From Devosia lacusdianchii (GTDB taxonomy: Bacteria > Pseudomonadota > Alphaproteobacteria > Rhizobiales > Devosiaceae): DNA of 64,000 nt. The DNA lies in the NCBI RefSeq assembly GCF_022429625.1, contig NZ_CP092483.1, forward strand, positions 3,472,001 to 3,536,000, written 5' to 3'. Below are positions 1 through 8,504 of the stretch, one piece after another. The position numbers were made by a program, and so were the translations under genes. Position 1 is the first letter of the stretch, and every line of letters begins with the position of its first letter. Below the pieces are notes generated by a model. The model was not told where the DNA came from, made no database searches, and was given only the letters and a program-made list of their open reading frames with translations.

Positions 1-665
1 GCCTACGATCGGTACCGCAGGTCCATGGCGCGGCACGCGACCTCCTCGCGTACGTCGGCACCGTGGTCGATACCGAATTGCGGTCAGTCACCGACAACCC
101 GGTGGTCAGCGGTACAGAGGCGGCGCCGGAGGTATTTTCCGAAGCCCATGCCGTCGGCGCCGGCATTGCGCTGGCCATGGACGCTCTCGCCCCGGCCATG
201 GGTCTAGTCGCCTCGATGTCGGAGCGCCGCACCGATCGGCTGGTCAACCCGCTGGTCAGCGGGCTGCCACCATTCCTGGCCGCAGATAGCGGCGCCAATT
301 CCGGCTTCATGATCCTGCAATACACGGCGCTGTCGCTGGTCGGCGAAAACCGCCGCTTGGCCGCGCCGGCCAGCCTCGATGCCGGCGTGACCTCGGGCCT
401 GCAGGAAGACCTGATCTGCCATCCCACCCCGGCGGCGCTGAAGCTGCTCGCCCTGCTGGACAATGCAGAGGCGATACTGGCCATCGAGTTGCTGGCCGCC
501 GCCCAGGCCGCCGACCTTCGCACCGATGGGTTGGCCAAGGCCCCCGCCACCGCCGCAGTCTGGCGCGCCATCCGCGCCATCGTCCCCAGCTACGCCGACG
601 ACCGGCCGCTAGCCGGCGACGTCGAGACACTGCGGCCCCTGCTGCACGCCACGCCGATCGCCTGA
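1..665 (+). CDS. Histidine ammonia-lyase family protein, C-terminal part (5' end outside window)
   Basis: Open from the window edge (first full codon at position 3), so only the C-terminal ~220 residues are visible. The reading [13 protein letters not shown] followed by SVTDNPVV matches the block after the MIO active site in aromatic amino acid lyases, where Asn and Asp of the DNP motif line the substrate pocket. The later [14 protein letters not shown] is also conserved and parallels [14 protein letters not shown] in the hutH gene 1.2 kb downstream, so this is a second HAL-family paralogue in the same operon. The MIO-forming ASG triad is outside the window, so activity cannot be judged. hutI follows after 10 bases, which implies cotranscription. 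It could be a HutH2-type lyase for histidine or a related amino acid; substrate unknown. Confidence 0.85.
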   Translation, partial: LRSVPQVHGAARDLLAYVGTVVDTELRSVTDNPVVSGTEAAPEVFSEAHAVGAGIALAMDALAPAMGLVASMSERRTDRLVNPLVSGLPPFLAADSGANSGFMILQYTALSLVGENRRLAAPASLDAGVTSGLQEDLICHPTPAALKLLALLDNAEAILAIELLAAAQAADLRTDGLAKAPATAAVWRAIRAIVPSYADDRPLAGDVETLRPLLHATPIA

Positions 666-675
666 GGAACCCGTC

Positions 676-1878
676 ATGAAACGGCTCTGGACTAACGCCC
701 GCATAGCAACCATGGCGCCCGACCTCCCCGGTATCGGCATCATCGAGGGCGGCGCGATCCTGGCGGAAGGTGACCGCATCGTCTGGGTGGGGCACCACAA
801 CGATCTGCCAACCATCGCCAACGGTGCCGAATGCATGGACCTGGACGGACGTTGGATCACACCAGGCCTCATCGATTGCCACACCCATTTGGTGCATGGC
901 GGCGACCGCGCGCGCGAATTTGAGATGCGGCTGGCCGGCGCAACCTACGAGGAAATCGCTCGCGCCGGCGGCGGCATCATCGCCTCGGTGCAGGCAACCC
1001 GCCAATCCAGCCTCGACGACCTCGTCGCCACCGCTTTGCCCCGGCTCGACCGGCTGGTGGCCGAAGGCGTCACGACCATCGAGATCAAATCGGGCTACGG
1101 GCTCGACCTGGCGAGCGAACTGACCATGCTGCGGGCGGCCCGGGCGCTAGATAAGCATCGCGCCATATCGGTAGTCACTACCTGCCTCTCCGCCCATGCC
1201 GTACCGCCCGAGTTCAAGCATGACCGGGCCGGCTATCTTGATCTGGTGGTCGATACCATCCTCCCGGCAATGGCAGCCGAAGGCCTCGCCGACGCCGTCG
1301 ACGCCTTCATGGAAGGCATCGCCTTCTCCGGCCCCGAAACCGCGCGTGTCTTCGACAAGGCCAGGGCTTTGGGCCTTCCGATCAAGCTCCATGCCGACCA
1401 GTTGTCAAACCTGCATGGTGCCCAGCTGGCCGCCGAGTTTGGCGCCCTGTCGGTCGATCACCTCGAATACACCGACGAGGATGGCGTGGCGGCCATGGCG
1501 CGGGCCGGAAGCGTTGCCGTCCTCCTTCCGGGCGCCTTCTACACCCTGGGCGAGACGCAATTGCCGCCGATCGATTTTTTCCGCCGTTACAACGTACCCA
1601 TGGCCGTCGCCACCGACGCCAATCCGGGCACTTCGCCGATGACCTCACTGCTGCTGGCCATGAACATGGCCGCGACCCTGTTCGGCCTGCGGATCGACGA
1701 AGTCCTGGCTGGCACGACCCGCGAGGCGGCGCGTGCACTGGGCAAGCTCAACGAGACCGGCACGATTGAGGCCGGCAAATATTGCGACCTGGCGATCTGG
1801 GACATCGAACGCCCAGCCGAGCTCGTCTATCGGCTCGGATTCAATCCACTGCACAGGCGCGTCTGGAGGAACCGATGA
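676..1878 (+). CDS. hutI: Imidazolonepropionase HutI
   Basis: Hydrolyses 4-imidazolone-5-propanoate to N-formimino-L-glutamate, the third step of histidine degradation, in the cytosol. The 400-residue length is typical. The amidohydrolase fold shows the metal-binding His-Thr-His at residues 69-71 (CHTHLVHGG), the family block [20 protein letters not shown], and a later metal-site stretch KLHADQL. The ATG at 676 has GAGGAA just upstream. The stop overlaps the hutH start by 4 bases, so the two are translationally coupled. Its placement between two HAL-family genes confirms a hut operon; hutU and hutC/hutF are not in the window. Confidence 0.96.
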   Translation: MKRLWTNARIATMAPDLPGIGIIEGGAILAEGDRIVWVGHHNDLPTIANGAECMDLDGRWITPGLIDCHTHLVHGGDRAREFEMRLAGATYEEIARAGGGIIASVQATRQSSLDDLVATALPRLDRLVAEGVTTIEIKSGYGLDLASELTMLRAARALDKHRAISVVTTCLSAHAVPPEFKHDRAGYLDLVVDTILPAMAAEGLADAVDAFMEGIAFSGPETARVFDKARALGLPIKLHADQLSNLHGAQLAAEFGALSVDHLEYTDEDGVAAMARAGSVAVLLPGAFYTLGETQLPPIDFFRRYNVPMAVATDANPGTSPMTSLLLAMNMAATLFGLRIDEVLAGTTREAARALGKLNETGTIEAGKYCDLAIWDIERPAELVYRLGFNPLHRRVWRNR

Positions 1879-3419
1879 CGACAGTCCACGAGCTCAAACC
1901 CGGCAACGTCCCGCTCTCGATCTGGCGCGACATCTACTTTGGCGCTGCCTGCAGCCTCGCCACGGCAGCCGAACCCGGCGTACGAGCGGCAGAGCAAACT
2001 GTCGACGCGATTATCGCCAAAGGCGAGCCGGTCTATGGGATCAACACTGGCTTCGGCAAACTAGCGAGCGTCCGCATCGAGAACGCAGACCTGGTCACAC
2101 TCCAGCGCAACATCGTGCTCTCACACGCCGCCGGCGTCGGTGACCCCCTCGCGGTCTCCGTCGTCCGCCTGATCATGGCGCTCAAGATCGCCAGCTTGGC
2201 CCAGGGATTTTCCGGCGTGCGCTGGCAGACTATCGCCACGCTCTCGGCCTGCCTTGATCGCGGCCTGATCCCGGTCATTCCCGGTCAGGGCTCGGTCGGC
2301 GCATCCGGCGATCTGGCCCCTCTGGCTCATATGACCGCCGCCCTGATGGGTGTCGGCGCCTTCCTCGTCGCCGGCAAGCAAGTTCCCGCCGCGACCGCGC
2401 TGGCCGATGCGGGCCTGCCCCTGCTCGAACTGGGACCCAAGGAAGGCCTGGCGTTGCTCAACGGCACCCAGGTCTCGACCGCCCTGGCTCTGGCCGGTCT
2501 CTTCGAAGGCGAGCACGTGTTCCGGGCTGCCCTCGTGACGGGAGCCCTCTCGACCGACGCCGCGCGCGGCTCCGATGGTCCCTTCGATCCGCGCATTCAC
2601 GCCGTGCGCCGCCACCGCGGCCAGTCGGAAGTCGCGGCCACCCTGCGTGACCTGATGAACGGCAGCCCCATCCGCGCCTCGCACCGCTTCGGTGATACCC
2701 GCGTTCAGGACCCCTATTGCCTGCGCTGCCAGCCCCAGGTGATGGGTGCCTGCCTCGACCTCATGCGGCAGGCCGCAGCCACTCTCGCCATCGAAGCCAA
2801 TGCGGTTTCGGATAACCCGCTCGTCTTCACCGATACCGGCGAGGTGATCTCGGGTGGCAATTTCCACGCCGAGCCAGTCGCCTTCGCCGCCGACATGATC
2901 GCCATGGCCCTCTGCGAGATCGGCTCGATCGCCGAGCGCCGCATCGCCATGCTGGTCGACCCCGCCCTTTCGGGGCTCCCCGCCTTCCTGACCCCGGTTC
3001 CCGGCCTCAATTCCGGCTTCATGATCGCCCAAGTCACCGCCGCCGCCCTGGTCTCTGAAAATAAGCAGCAAGCCTTCCCCGCCAGCGTCGATTCCATCCC
3101 CACCTCCGCCAATCAGGAGGATCACGTCTCGATGGCTGCCCATGGCGCCCGCCGGCTCAGCCCTATGGCCGCCAACACCGCCAACGTCATCGGCATCGAA
3201 CTGCTCGCCGCCGCTCAAGGCTGCGACTTTCACGCTCCCCTGGCCTCCAGCACCTCGCTCGAAGCCGCCCGCGCCCTGCTGCGCCAGACGGTGCCTCACC
3301 TCGAGGGCGATCGCTATATGGCGCCCGACATGGCCGCGGCAACCAGCCTCATAAGGAGTGGCGCGCTGGCCGCGGCCGTTGGCAAACCTCTGCCCAACAT
3401 GGTCGAGCCAGCCGCCTAG
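1875..3419 (+). CDS. hutH: Histidine ammonia-lyase HutH
   Basis: Deaminates L-histidine to urocanate. The 514-residue protein carries the MIO-forming Ala-Ser-Gly triad at about residues 143-145 ([15 protein letters not shown]), in the position usual for bacterial HAL. It also has a full set of family blocks: [11 protein letters not shown] near residue 55, [22 protein letters not shown] and [15 protein letters not shown]. The ATG at 1875 overlaps the hutI stop (ATGA) and gives the expected N-terminus; an in-frame ORF extends further upstream but lies inside hutI and lacks family similarity. It is the last gene of the visible hut operon; about 175 bases without a gene follow before the sensor kinase. 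Confidence 0.97.
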   Translation: MTTVHELKPGNVPLSIWRDIYFGAACSLATAAEPGVRAAEQTVDAIIAKGEPVYGINTGFGKLASVRIENADLVTLQRNIVLSHAAGVGDPLAVSVVRLIMALKIASLAQGFSGVRWQTIATLSACLDRGLIPVIPGQGSVGASGDLAPLAHMTAALMGVGAFLVAGKQVPAATALADAGLPLLELGPKEGLALLNGTQVSTALALAGLFEGEHVFRAALVTGALSTDAARGSDGPFDPRIHAVRRHRGQSEVAATLRDLMNGSPIRASHRFGDTRVQDPYCLRCQPQVMGACLDLMRQAAATLAIEANAVSDNPLVFTDTGEVISGGNFHAEPVAFAADMIAMALCEIGSIAERRIAMLVDPALSGLPAFLTPVPGLNSGFMIAQVTAAALVSENKQQAFPASVDSIPTSANQEDHVSMAAHGARRLSPMAANTANVIGIELLAAAQGCDFHAPLASSTSLEAARALLRQTVPHLEGDRYMAPDMAAATSLIRSGALAAAVGKPLPNMVEPAA

Positions 3420-3595
3420 AAGCAGCGCTCTTCTGCCGCTTCGCGCCGCAGGAGACGCCACTCACTACGGCGCTCAAGGGTTTCCCGCCACCCAACCCCC
3501 ATTTCGTCGGCGCCATCAGTGTTTCGTCGGCTTGGGTGATACAGCGCCGGACGGCTCAGCTATGGTGGCCGCGTTCCGAAGCACGGGCTGATTTC

Positions 3596-4828
3596 ATGTT
3601 TGCAGGTATCGTTTTCATCGTAAGGATCGCGCTGGCCTGGACGGCCGTCATCCTGCCGGTGGCGCTCATAGCGGGGCACAATGTGTCCTACGGCGAAGTG
3701 GGCGGCGTGGTCTTCGTGGCGCTGGCCGTTGCGGGTCTGGTGCTCGTGGGAGCGATCTCGCACCTGAACCGGGCCCACCTGGTGGCCGGCAAACTCAGCA
3801 ATCGCGTACTGACCAACCGCCAGCGGCTGCAGCTCGAACTGCCTTATGAGCCTATGGAAGCTTTCGACATGGTCGAAGCCGCGGTTCGTGAGCTTCCCCG
3901 TGTCGATGATATCGACGCCGAACCGGGCAGCTATTCGGTGCAGGCTACGGTGTTGCGCGTGCGGCCAGTAAAGCGCGCCCTGTTCGGCCTGTTCAGCCCG
4001 CTGTCCTGGTTCGGGGCGAAGCGCAACCTGCTGCGCGCCACCGTGACGCCGGGCGACGAAACCGCGCTGGTGACAATCGTCAGCGAGCCCGCCGGCGGGG
4101 TGTGGAATGACTGGTTCCTCGTGGACAACGCCAGCAACTACGAAACCGTCGAATCCCTTCGCCGCTCGCTGTCGCGACGGTCGACCAGTAAGCGCCGCCG
4201 CGAGCAGGAGAGCCACCGCCAGACCGAGACGGAAAAGGAATTATCCGAGGCACGACTTGGTCTGCTGTCGGCCCAGGTTGAGCCGCACTTTCTCTACAAC
4301 ACGCTCGCCAGCGCCCAGGTGCTGGTACGCACCGATCCGGCCCGCGCAGACGAGATGCTGGGCAACCTGATCAGCTATCTGCGCCATTCGCTGCCGAAGG
4401 CCGACGAGCAGATGTCGAACCTCGGCGCCGAGATGACCCGCACCAAGGCTTATCTGGATATTCTCAAGGTGCGTATGGGCAGCCGGCTAGCCGTGTCCAT
4501 CGATGTGCCGCCCGAGGCAGAGACCGTGCCGATGCCGGCCATGATGCTGCAGACGCTGGCCGAGAATGCCATCAAGCACGGGCTGGAGCCCAAGACCGGC
4601 GGCGGCACGATCTGGATCCGGGCACGCATCGGCGGTGGTGCCATGGAAGTAACGGTAGCCGACGACGGACGGGGCCTCTCGACCGAAGGCTCGGGCACCG
4701 GCATCGGGCTCAAGAATGTCCGCGAGCGGCTGCGGCTGATCTACGGCGACGCCGCGCGGCTCTCGATCGCCAACAATTTCCCCACCGGCGTAAGCGCCAC
4801 GCTTGTAGTACCGACGGTGGAGACCTGA
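3596..4828 (+). CDS. LytS/YehU-type sensor histidine kinase
   Basis: Membrane kinase of 410 residues. Two hydrophobic segments lie at about residues 3-25 and 35-58, then a cytoplasmic linker, a His-kinase domain of the PF06580 class with phospho-acceptor His in EPHFLYN (about residue 231), and a HATPase domain with the N box NAIKHGL and G boxes VADDGRG and GTGIGLKNVRERL. No extracellular sensor domain of any size is present, so the signal may be membrane-borne or sensed by the ~170-residue linker. I chose ATG 3596 because it begins directly at the first membrane segment; the frame is open further upstream. The LytTR regulator starts one base after its stop, making a standard TCS pair. Confidence 0.92.
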   Translation: MFAGIVFIVRIALAWTAVILPVALIAGHNVSYGEVGGVVFVALAVAGLVLVGAISHLNRAHLVAGKLSNRVLTNRQRLQLELPYEPMEAFDMVEAAVRELPRVDDIDAEPGSYSVQATVLRVRPVKRALFGLFSPLSWFGAKRNLLRATVTPGDETALVTIVSEPAGGVWNDWFLVDNASNYETVESLRRSLSRRSTSKRRREQESHRQTETEKELSEARLGLLSAQVEPHFLYNTLASAQVLVRTDPARADEMLGNLISYLRHSLPKADEQMSNLGAEMTRTKAYLDILKVRMGSRLAVSIDVPPEAETVPMPAMMLQTLAENAIKHGLEPKTGGGTIWIRARIGGGAMEVTVADDGRGLSTEGSGTGIGLKNVRERLRLIYGDAARLSIANNFPTGVSATLVVPTVET

Positions 4829-4829
4829 G

Positions 4830-5591
4830 ATGACCACCTGCGTAATCGCCGAAGACGAAGACATCCTGCGCCGCGCCCTTGCCGACCTTCTGGCCGAGTG
4901 CTGGCCGGATCTGACAATTCTCGCCCTGGCCGAGGATGGCGGCGCGGCCCTCGAAGCCATCGCGCTCAACAAACCCGATGTGGCCTTTCTTGATATCCGC
5001 ATGCCTGGCCTGACCGGCATGGAAGTGGCGGCGGCAAGCGCCGACCTCTCCCCGGCGACCCAGGTGGTATTCGTCACCGCCTATGACCAATACGCGGTGG
5101 ACGCCTTCGAAAAAGGCGCTGTCGATTATCTGCTCAAGCCCATCAGTCGTGAGCGGCTGACGGCGACGATCACCCGATTGAAAACCCGGCTGGGCGCGGG
5201 GGCCGATCCGGAGGCGCTTGTAAAGCTGGCGCAGCTTCTCGGCACCCTTCCCGGCGTCCGCAAGCCGCCGCTGACCTGGATCGCGGCCAGCAAGGGCGTT
5301 GAGACGCGCCTGCTCATGGTGGAGGACGTCGCCTATTTCCGGGCCGACAATAAGTACACCGTTGCCATGACCGAGGAGGGCGAGATGCTGCTGCGCAAGC
5401 CACTGCGCGAGCTGATCGCCGAGCTCGACCCACAATTCTTCAAGCAGGTGCATCGATCCACGATCGTGAACCTGAAAGCCATTGCCTCGGTCAGCCGTGA
5501 CGAGACCGGCAAGGGAACGCTCAAGCTCAAGACGCGGCCAGAACGGCTGACGGTGAGCCAACCCTACATGACGCTCTTCCGCGCCATGTAG
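4830..5591 (+). CDS. LytTR-family DNA-binding response regulator
   Basis: A 253-residue response regulator. The receiver domain (about residues 1-120) has the acidic pocket at residues 8-10 (EDE), phospho-acceptor Asp55 in FLDIRMPG, the switch Thr in FVTAYD and Lys in LLKPIS. A LytTR DNA-binding domain occupies about residues 150-253, with the typical FKQVHRSTIVNL block and a terminal RLTVSQPYMTLFRAM. LytTR proteins bind direct-repeat sites rather than HTH-type palindromes. It lies immediately downstream of its kinase. Its targets are unknown; the two small genes downstream (5621-6543) are on the same strand and may be cotranscribed. Confidence 0.94.
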   Translation: MTTCVIAEDEDILRRALADLLAECWPDLTILALAEDGGAALEAIALNKPDVAFLDIRMPGLTGMEVAAASADLSPATQVVFVTAYDQYAVDAFEKGAVDYLLKPISRERLTATITRLKTRLGAGADPEALVKLAQLLGTLPGVRKPPLTWIAASKGVETRLLMVEDVAYFRADNKYTVAMTEEGEMLLRKPLRELIAELDPQFFKQVHRSTIVNLKAIASVSRDETGKGTLKLKTRPERLTVSQPYMTLFRAM

Positions 5592-5620
5592 GCGACTAGA
5601 ACCAACAGAGGATTACTCAA

Positions 5621-5971
5621 ATGCGCAAGCACATCGCTTGGCGCGGCGGCACCGTGTTGCTCGTCGCAGGGATTTTGGCTGCCTGCTCGGATGGTAAGTC
5701 GGGCGCGCGGTATGAGGCGGTCGAAGACGGCGAGGTGACCTTGTCGGCCCATATCGAGCGCAACGAGCGAAGGACGGAGTTCGATTGCCGGGCGAGCAAT
5801 ACCGGCATTTGCGCCTTCGCGGTGCGGAGCGCGGGCGGGATCGAGCGGTTCGAGCTGGCGGTTGGGACGGTGCTCATCCGCCGCGACCTCCCGGAAGGCT
5901 TTGCACACTGCGCGGCGGCGACGCCGGACTGTGTAATCGGTGAAACGACTAACAAGGAGAGATCGGAATGA
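5621..5971 (+). CDS. Small predicted lipoprotein
   Basis: A 116-residue protein with a short basic N-terminus, a hydrophobic core and a lipobox ending at Cys22 (GILAAC), so it should be lipidated and exported. The mature part has four further cysteines and no family I recognise. The paired cysteines (DCRASNTGIC and HCAAATPDC) suggest two disulfides in the periplasm. It starts 30 bases after the LytTR regulator, and its stop overlaps the next gene (ATGA), so the two small genes form a coupled pair. A role connected with the two-component system is an inference from position only. Confidence 0.72.
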   Translation: MRKHIAWRGGTVLLVAGILAACSDGKSGARYEAVEDGEVTLSAHIERNERRTEFDCRASNTGICAFAVRSAGGIERFELAVGTVLIRRDLPEGFAHCAAATPDCVIGETTNKERSE

Positions 5972-6543
5972 TCGGGATGGGTTTTGCCATGGACGTATTC
6001 GCGACGGCGCCGGAGGTACCGGTGCTGTGGAGCCCACTTGGCCCGCAGGATGACGCAGAGCCGCTTGGGGATGCCGACGGCACGGTGTTGTTCCAGACCG
6101 CACGCCGCGGCGTCATGCCGAGCGCCACCGGCACGCTGCGCTTCGCCATGCAATTGCAGGTGCAGCGCGATGCCGGGGGGCGGCTGACCGCGGTGATGAT
6201 CGTGGCGACACTGACAGGGCATGCACGCTGGGCGCTGCACCGCGTCGCCGTGCCCGTCCACGCCCGCCACCCTCAAAGGGCGGCAGCGGCGCTGCGCTCG
6301 CTATTGCCCGACATTCTGAACAACAGCTCGGACGGCACTGTTATGTTGAGCGGTGCCGACGGCATCGTACAGGCCGAGATTGCTTCGGTGTCGGGAAAGC
6401 TGGCGCAGTCACCACGGACCAGCCCCGAACCCCGCCGCTCAACACCGCGACTGCGCACAAACCCCTTGCACCGGCCGGCGCCTTGGACATGGTCTGGTTC
6501 GAGCAGCCAGAAATGTGGCGAAGCCTCGGCCGCGTCGAATTGA
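5968..6543 (+). CDS. Hypothetical protein coupled to the lipoprotein gene
   Basis: A 191-residue protein starting at the ATGA overlap with the preceding lipoprotein gene. I do not recognise a family. The N-terminal two thirds look like a compact mixed alpha/beta domain, and the last ~45 residues are rich in Ser, Pro and Arg and look disordered. There is no signal peptide or membrane segment, so it is probably cytoplasmic. ATG codons at residues 4 and 8 are alternative starts. It ends 15 bases before the convergent LysR gene. Confidence 0.6.
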   Translation: MIGMGFAMDVFATAPEVPVLWSPLGPQDDAEPLGDADGTVLFQTARRGVMPSATGTLRFAMQLQVQRDAGGRLTAVMIVATLTGHARWALHRVAVPVHARHPQRAAAALRSLLPDILNNSSDGTVMLSGADGIVQAEIASVSGKLAQSPRTSPEPRRSTPRLRTNPLHRPAPWTWSGSSSQKCGEASAASN

Positions 6544-6558
6544 GAGACTGCCGTGACC

Positions 6559-7422
6559 TCACGCTGTTGCGGACGACGAGACTTGCTCTCGGAGCCAGTC
6601 GCAGAAGTCGCGGGGCGCCGGCCGCCGATCGCCTTCGCGGATCAAGGCGTAGTACCAATCGGGGCCCTTCAAGACCGTGTCGAGTGGCGCAACCAGCAGG
6701 CCCGCCTCCACCAGCGGCCGGAAAAGCGTCGGCGATAGCAAAGCCACCCCAAGACCGCTAACCGCTGCATTGGCGATCAGCTCGAAGATCGAGTAGTCGA
6801 CGCCGACAAACCGCAAGCCGCTCGGCATGGGTTGCGCCGCCCGGGCGAACCACTTGCCCCAGTCGGGGTGAGGCAAAAGCTCGAATTCCACCAGGTCGCT
6901 GGGCTCAGCCAGCGCTCGGGAACCAAGCAGCTTGGGTGCCAGCATTGGCGTGACGTCGACTGGCGTCAGGGCATATTCATCGAGGCCGTCCCATCCACCT
7001 CGCCCGGTCCTTATGGCGACATCGAAGTCCGCCGCGTCGCGCACATCCGACGAGATATCGAGCTCAATGGCGGCACCGCCCGGCGCGCGATAGCCGGACA
7101 GGCGTGGCGCCAACCAGCGCGATGCGAAGGTCGGCGGCACGGTCACCCGCAGCGGAACGGTCGCGACTTGAAACGCGTCAAGCGCCCCGGTGATGCCATC
7201 CAATGCGTCTCGAATCTTGCCGGCCAGCGCCACGGCAGCCGGCGTGGGCACCACACCGCGGCCGACACGCGTGAACAGAGATTGGCCAAGTTCTGCCTCC
7301 AGGGTGCGAATTCGCAGGCTGACGGCGGCAGGGGTGAGCGCCAGTCGATCCGCCGCACCGGCAAAACTGCCCGCGCTGACGCACATCTCAAGGACTCGAA
7401 GCGATTCAAGCGAGGGCCGAAT
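6559..7422 (-). CDS. LysR-family transcriptional regulator with a non-canonical start
   Basis: LysR regulator with an N-terminal winged HTH (GSFAGAADRLALTPAAVSLRIRTLE) and a periplasmic-binding-like effector domain (about residues 95-287). The first in-frame ATG (7386) would begin inside helix 1. The 12 codons upstream read RPSLESLRVLE, which is normal LysR N-terminal sequence, but before them only ATT (7420-7422) and ATC (7423-7425) occur, after an AGGGAA ribosome site. I therefore extend the gene to the ATT; automated calls may stop at 7386. It is divergent from the PhzF gene (97 bases between), so it most likely controls that gene. Confidence 0.85.
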   Translation of the reverse strand: MRPSLESLRVLEMCVSAGSFAGAADRLALTPAAVSLRIRTLEAELGQSLFTRVGRGVVPTPAAVALAGKIRDALDGITGALDAFQVATVPLRVTVPPTFASRWLAPRLSGYRAPGGAAIELDISSDVRDAADFDVAIRTGRGGWDGLDEYALTPVDVTPMLAPKLLGSRALAEPSDLVEFELLPHPDWGKWFARAAQPMPSGLRFVGVDYSIFELIANAAVSGLGVALLSPTLFRPLVEAGLLVAPLDTVLKGPDWYYALIREGDRRPAPRDFCDWLREQVSSSATA

Positions 7423-7518
7423 GATTAGTTTCCCTTGTCATTGGGGCAAGGAATGCGCGTTTTATGACGCGCTCGCCCTGAGGCAGACTGCTCCTGTCAG
7501 AACGATAGGAGCTATCCC

Positions 7519-8406
7519 GTGGCGCCGCAATCGAGCAGTTCAGACTTGGTTGCCGGACTTATCGACGTGTTCGCCGACACGTCGCTGAGCGGCAATCCAT
7601 TGGCAGTGGTTGAAGGCGCCGATGCCCTGTCCGACGCCCAGATGCGCCGGATCGCAGGTGAGTTCAACCAGGCCGAAACCACCTTCGTCATGCGTAGCGA
7701 TCGGGCCGATCTCAAGCTGCGATCCTTCACCGCCGCCGGGGCCGAGGTGGGCGGCGCCGGCCACAATGCGCTCGGCGCTTGGCTTTGGCTCGCCGAGGAA
7801 GGAAAGCTCGGCCCGATCCACGGTCCTCGTCTGTACCATCAGGAAATTGGCGGCGAGATTCTGCCGATCGAGCTTCGCTCGGAGGGTGGGCGCATCTTTG
7901 GGCGCATGAAGCAATCCGCGCTCAGGCTGGGGCCGCCACTGGCCGATATTGCATCGCTGACGGCAGCCTTGGGTCTGGCCCCTGAGGATGTTATCCCCGA
8001 GCCGGCCCCACGTGTTGCCGATACCGGCGTGGCGCACCTGCTTGTACGCCTTCGGGATGCCGCGGCGGTCGATCGGGCCGACCCCTCGGCCAAGGGGCTT
8101 CTCAAGGTCCTGAGCGCGGCGTCCGCGGAGGGATGCTACGCTTACGCGATCGATGGTTTCGCGCCGGTTCGCGCCTATGCCAGGTTTTTCAACCCCACTG
8201 TTGGTCTGTGGGAAGACGCCGCCACCGGCACGGCGGCCGGCCCGCTTGCCGCCTATCTGGCAAGCGAAGGCCTGCTCTCCAATGCCATCGAGATAGAGCA
8301 GGGTACGAAGATGGGCCGCAGGAGCATAATCCGCGTCAGCCTCGCGCCCGACCCCGAAATCTCGGGCGCTGGCATCGTCGTGATGCGCGGCACGTTGACG
8401 ATCTAG
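7519..8406 (+). CDS. PhzF-family isomerase/epimerase-like protein
   Basis: A 295-residue protein of the PhzF / diaminopimelate-epimerase fold family. Visible family features are SGNPLAVV near residue 24, the catalytic-Glu block FNQAETTFV (Glu53), AGHNALGAW and the second-half glycine motif ATGTAAGPLAAYL. PhzF of phenazine synthesis isomerises a dihydro-anthranilate; most family members outside phenazine clusters have no known substrate, and no phenazine genes are present here. The start is a GTG at 7519 with AGGAGC nine bases upstream. It is divergent from the LysR gene, its likely regulator. Confidence 0.88.
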   Translation: MAPQSSSSDLVAGLIDVFADTSLSGNPLAVVEGADALSDAQMRRIAGEFNQAETTFVMRSDRADLKLRSFTAAGAEVGGAGHNALGAWLWLAEEGKLGPIHGPRLYHQEIGGEILPIELRSEGGRIFGRMKQSALRLGPPLADIASLTAALGLAPEDVIPEPAPRVADTGVAHLLVRLRDAAAVDRADPSAKGLLKVLSAASAEGCYAYAIDGFAPVRAYARFFNPTVGLWEDAATGTAAGPLAAYLASEGLLSNAIEIEQGTKMGRRSIIRVSLAPDPEISGAGIVVMRGTLTI

Positions 8407-8504
8407 GCCGCCGCTAAAGCCCCACACAGGACCGCTCCGTAGCGGCCTCCGGCCTTCGCCAGCAATAGCGAGGGCGCCATCAAACTCGTCCCAAAGGGAG
8501 TGAC

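Noticed and set aside
2121..3461. A 446-codon minus-strand frame opposite hutH
   Set aside because: hutH is unambiguous on the plus strand, and the antisense product is Gly/His-rich low-complexity sequence.
3536..3595. Upstream extension of the sensor kinase to ATA/ATG-like codons at 3536
   Set aside because: The added 20 residues are not hydrophobic or conserved, and the first membrane segment begins right at ATG 3596.
7519..8406. Phenazine biosynthesis based on the PhzF-like gene
   Set aside because: No other phz genes are near, and most PhzF-family proteins are unrelated to phenazines.
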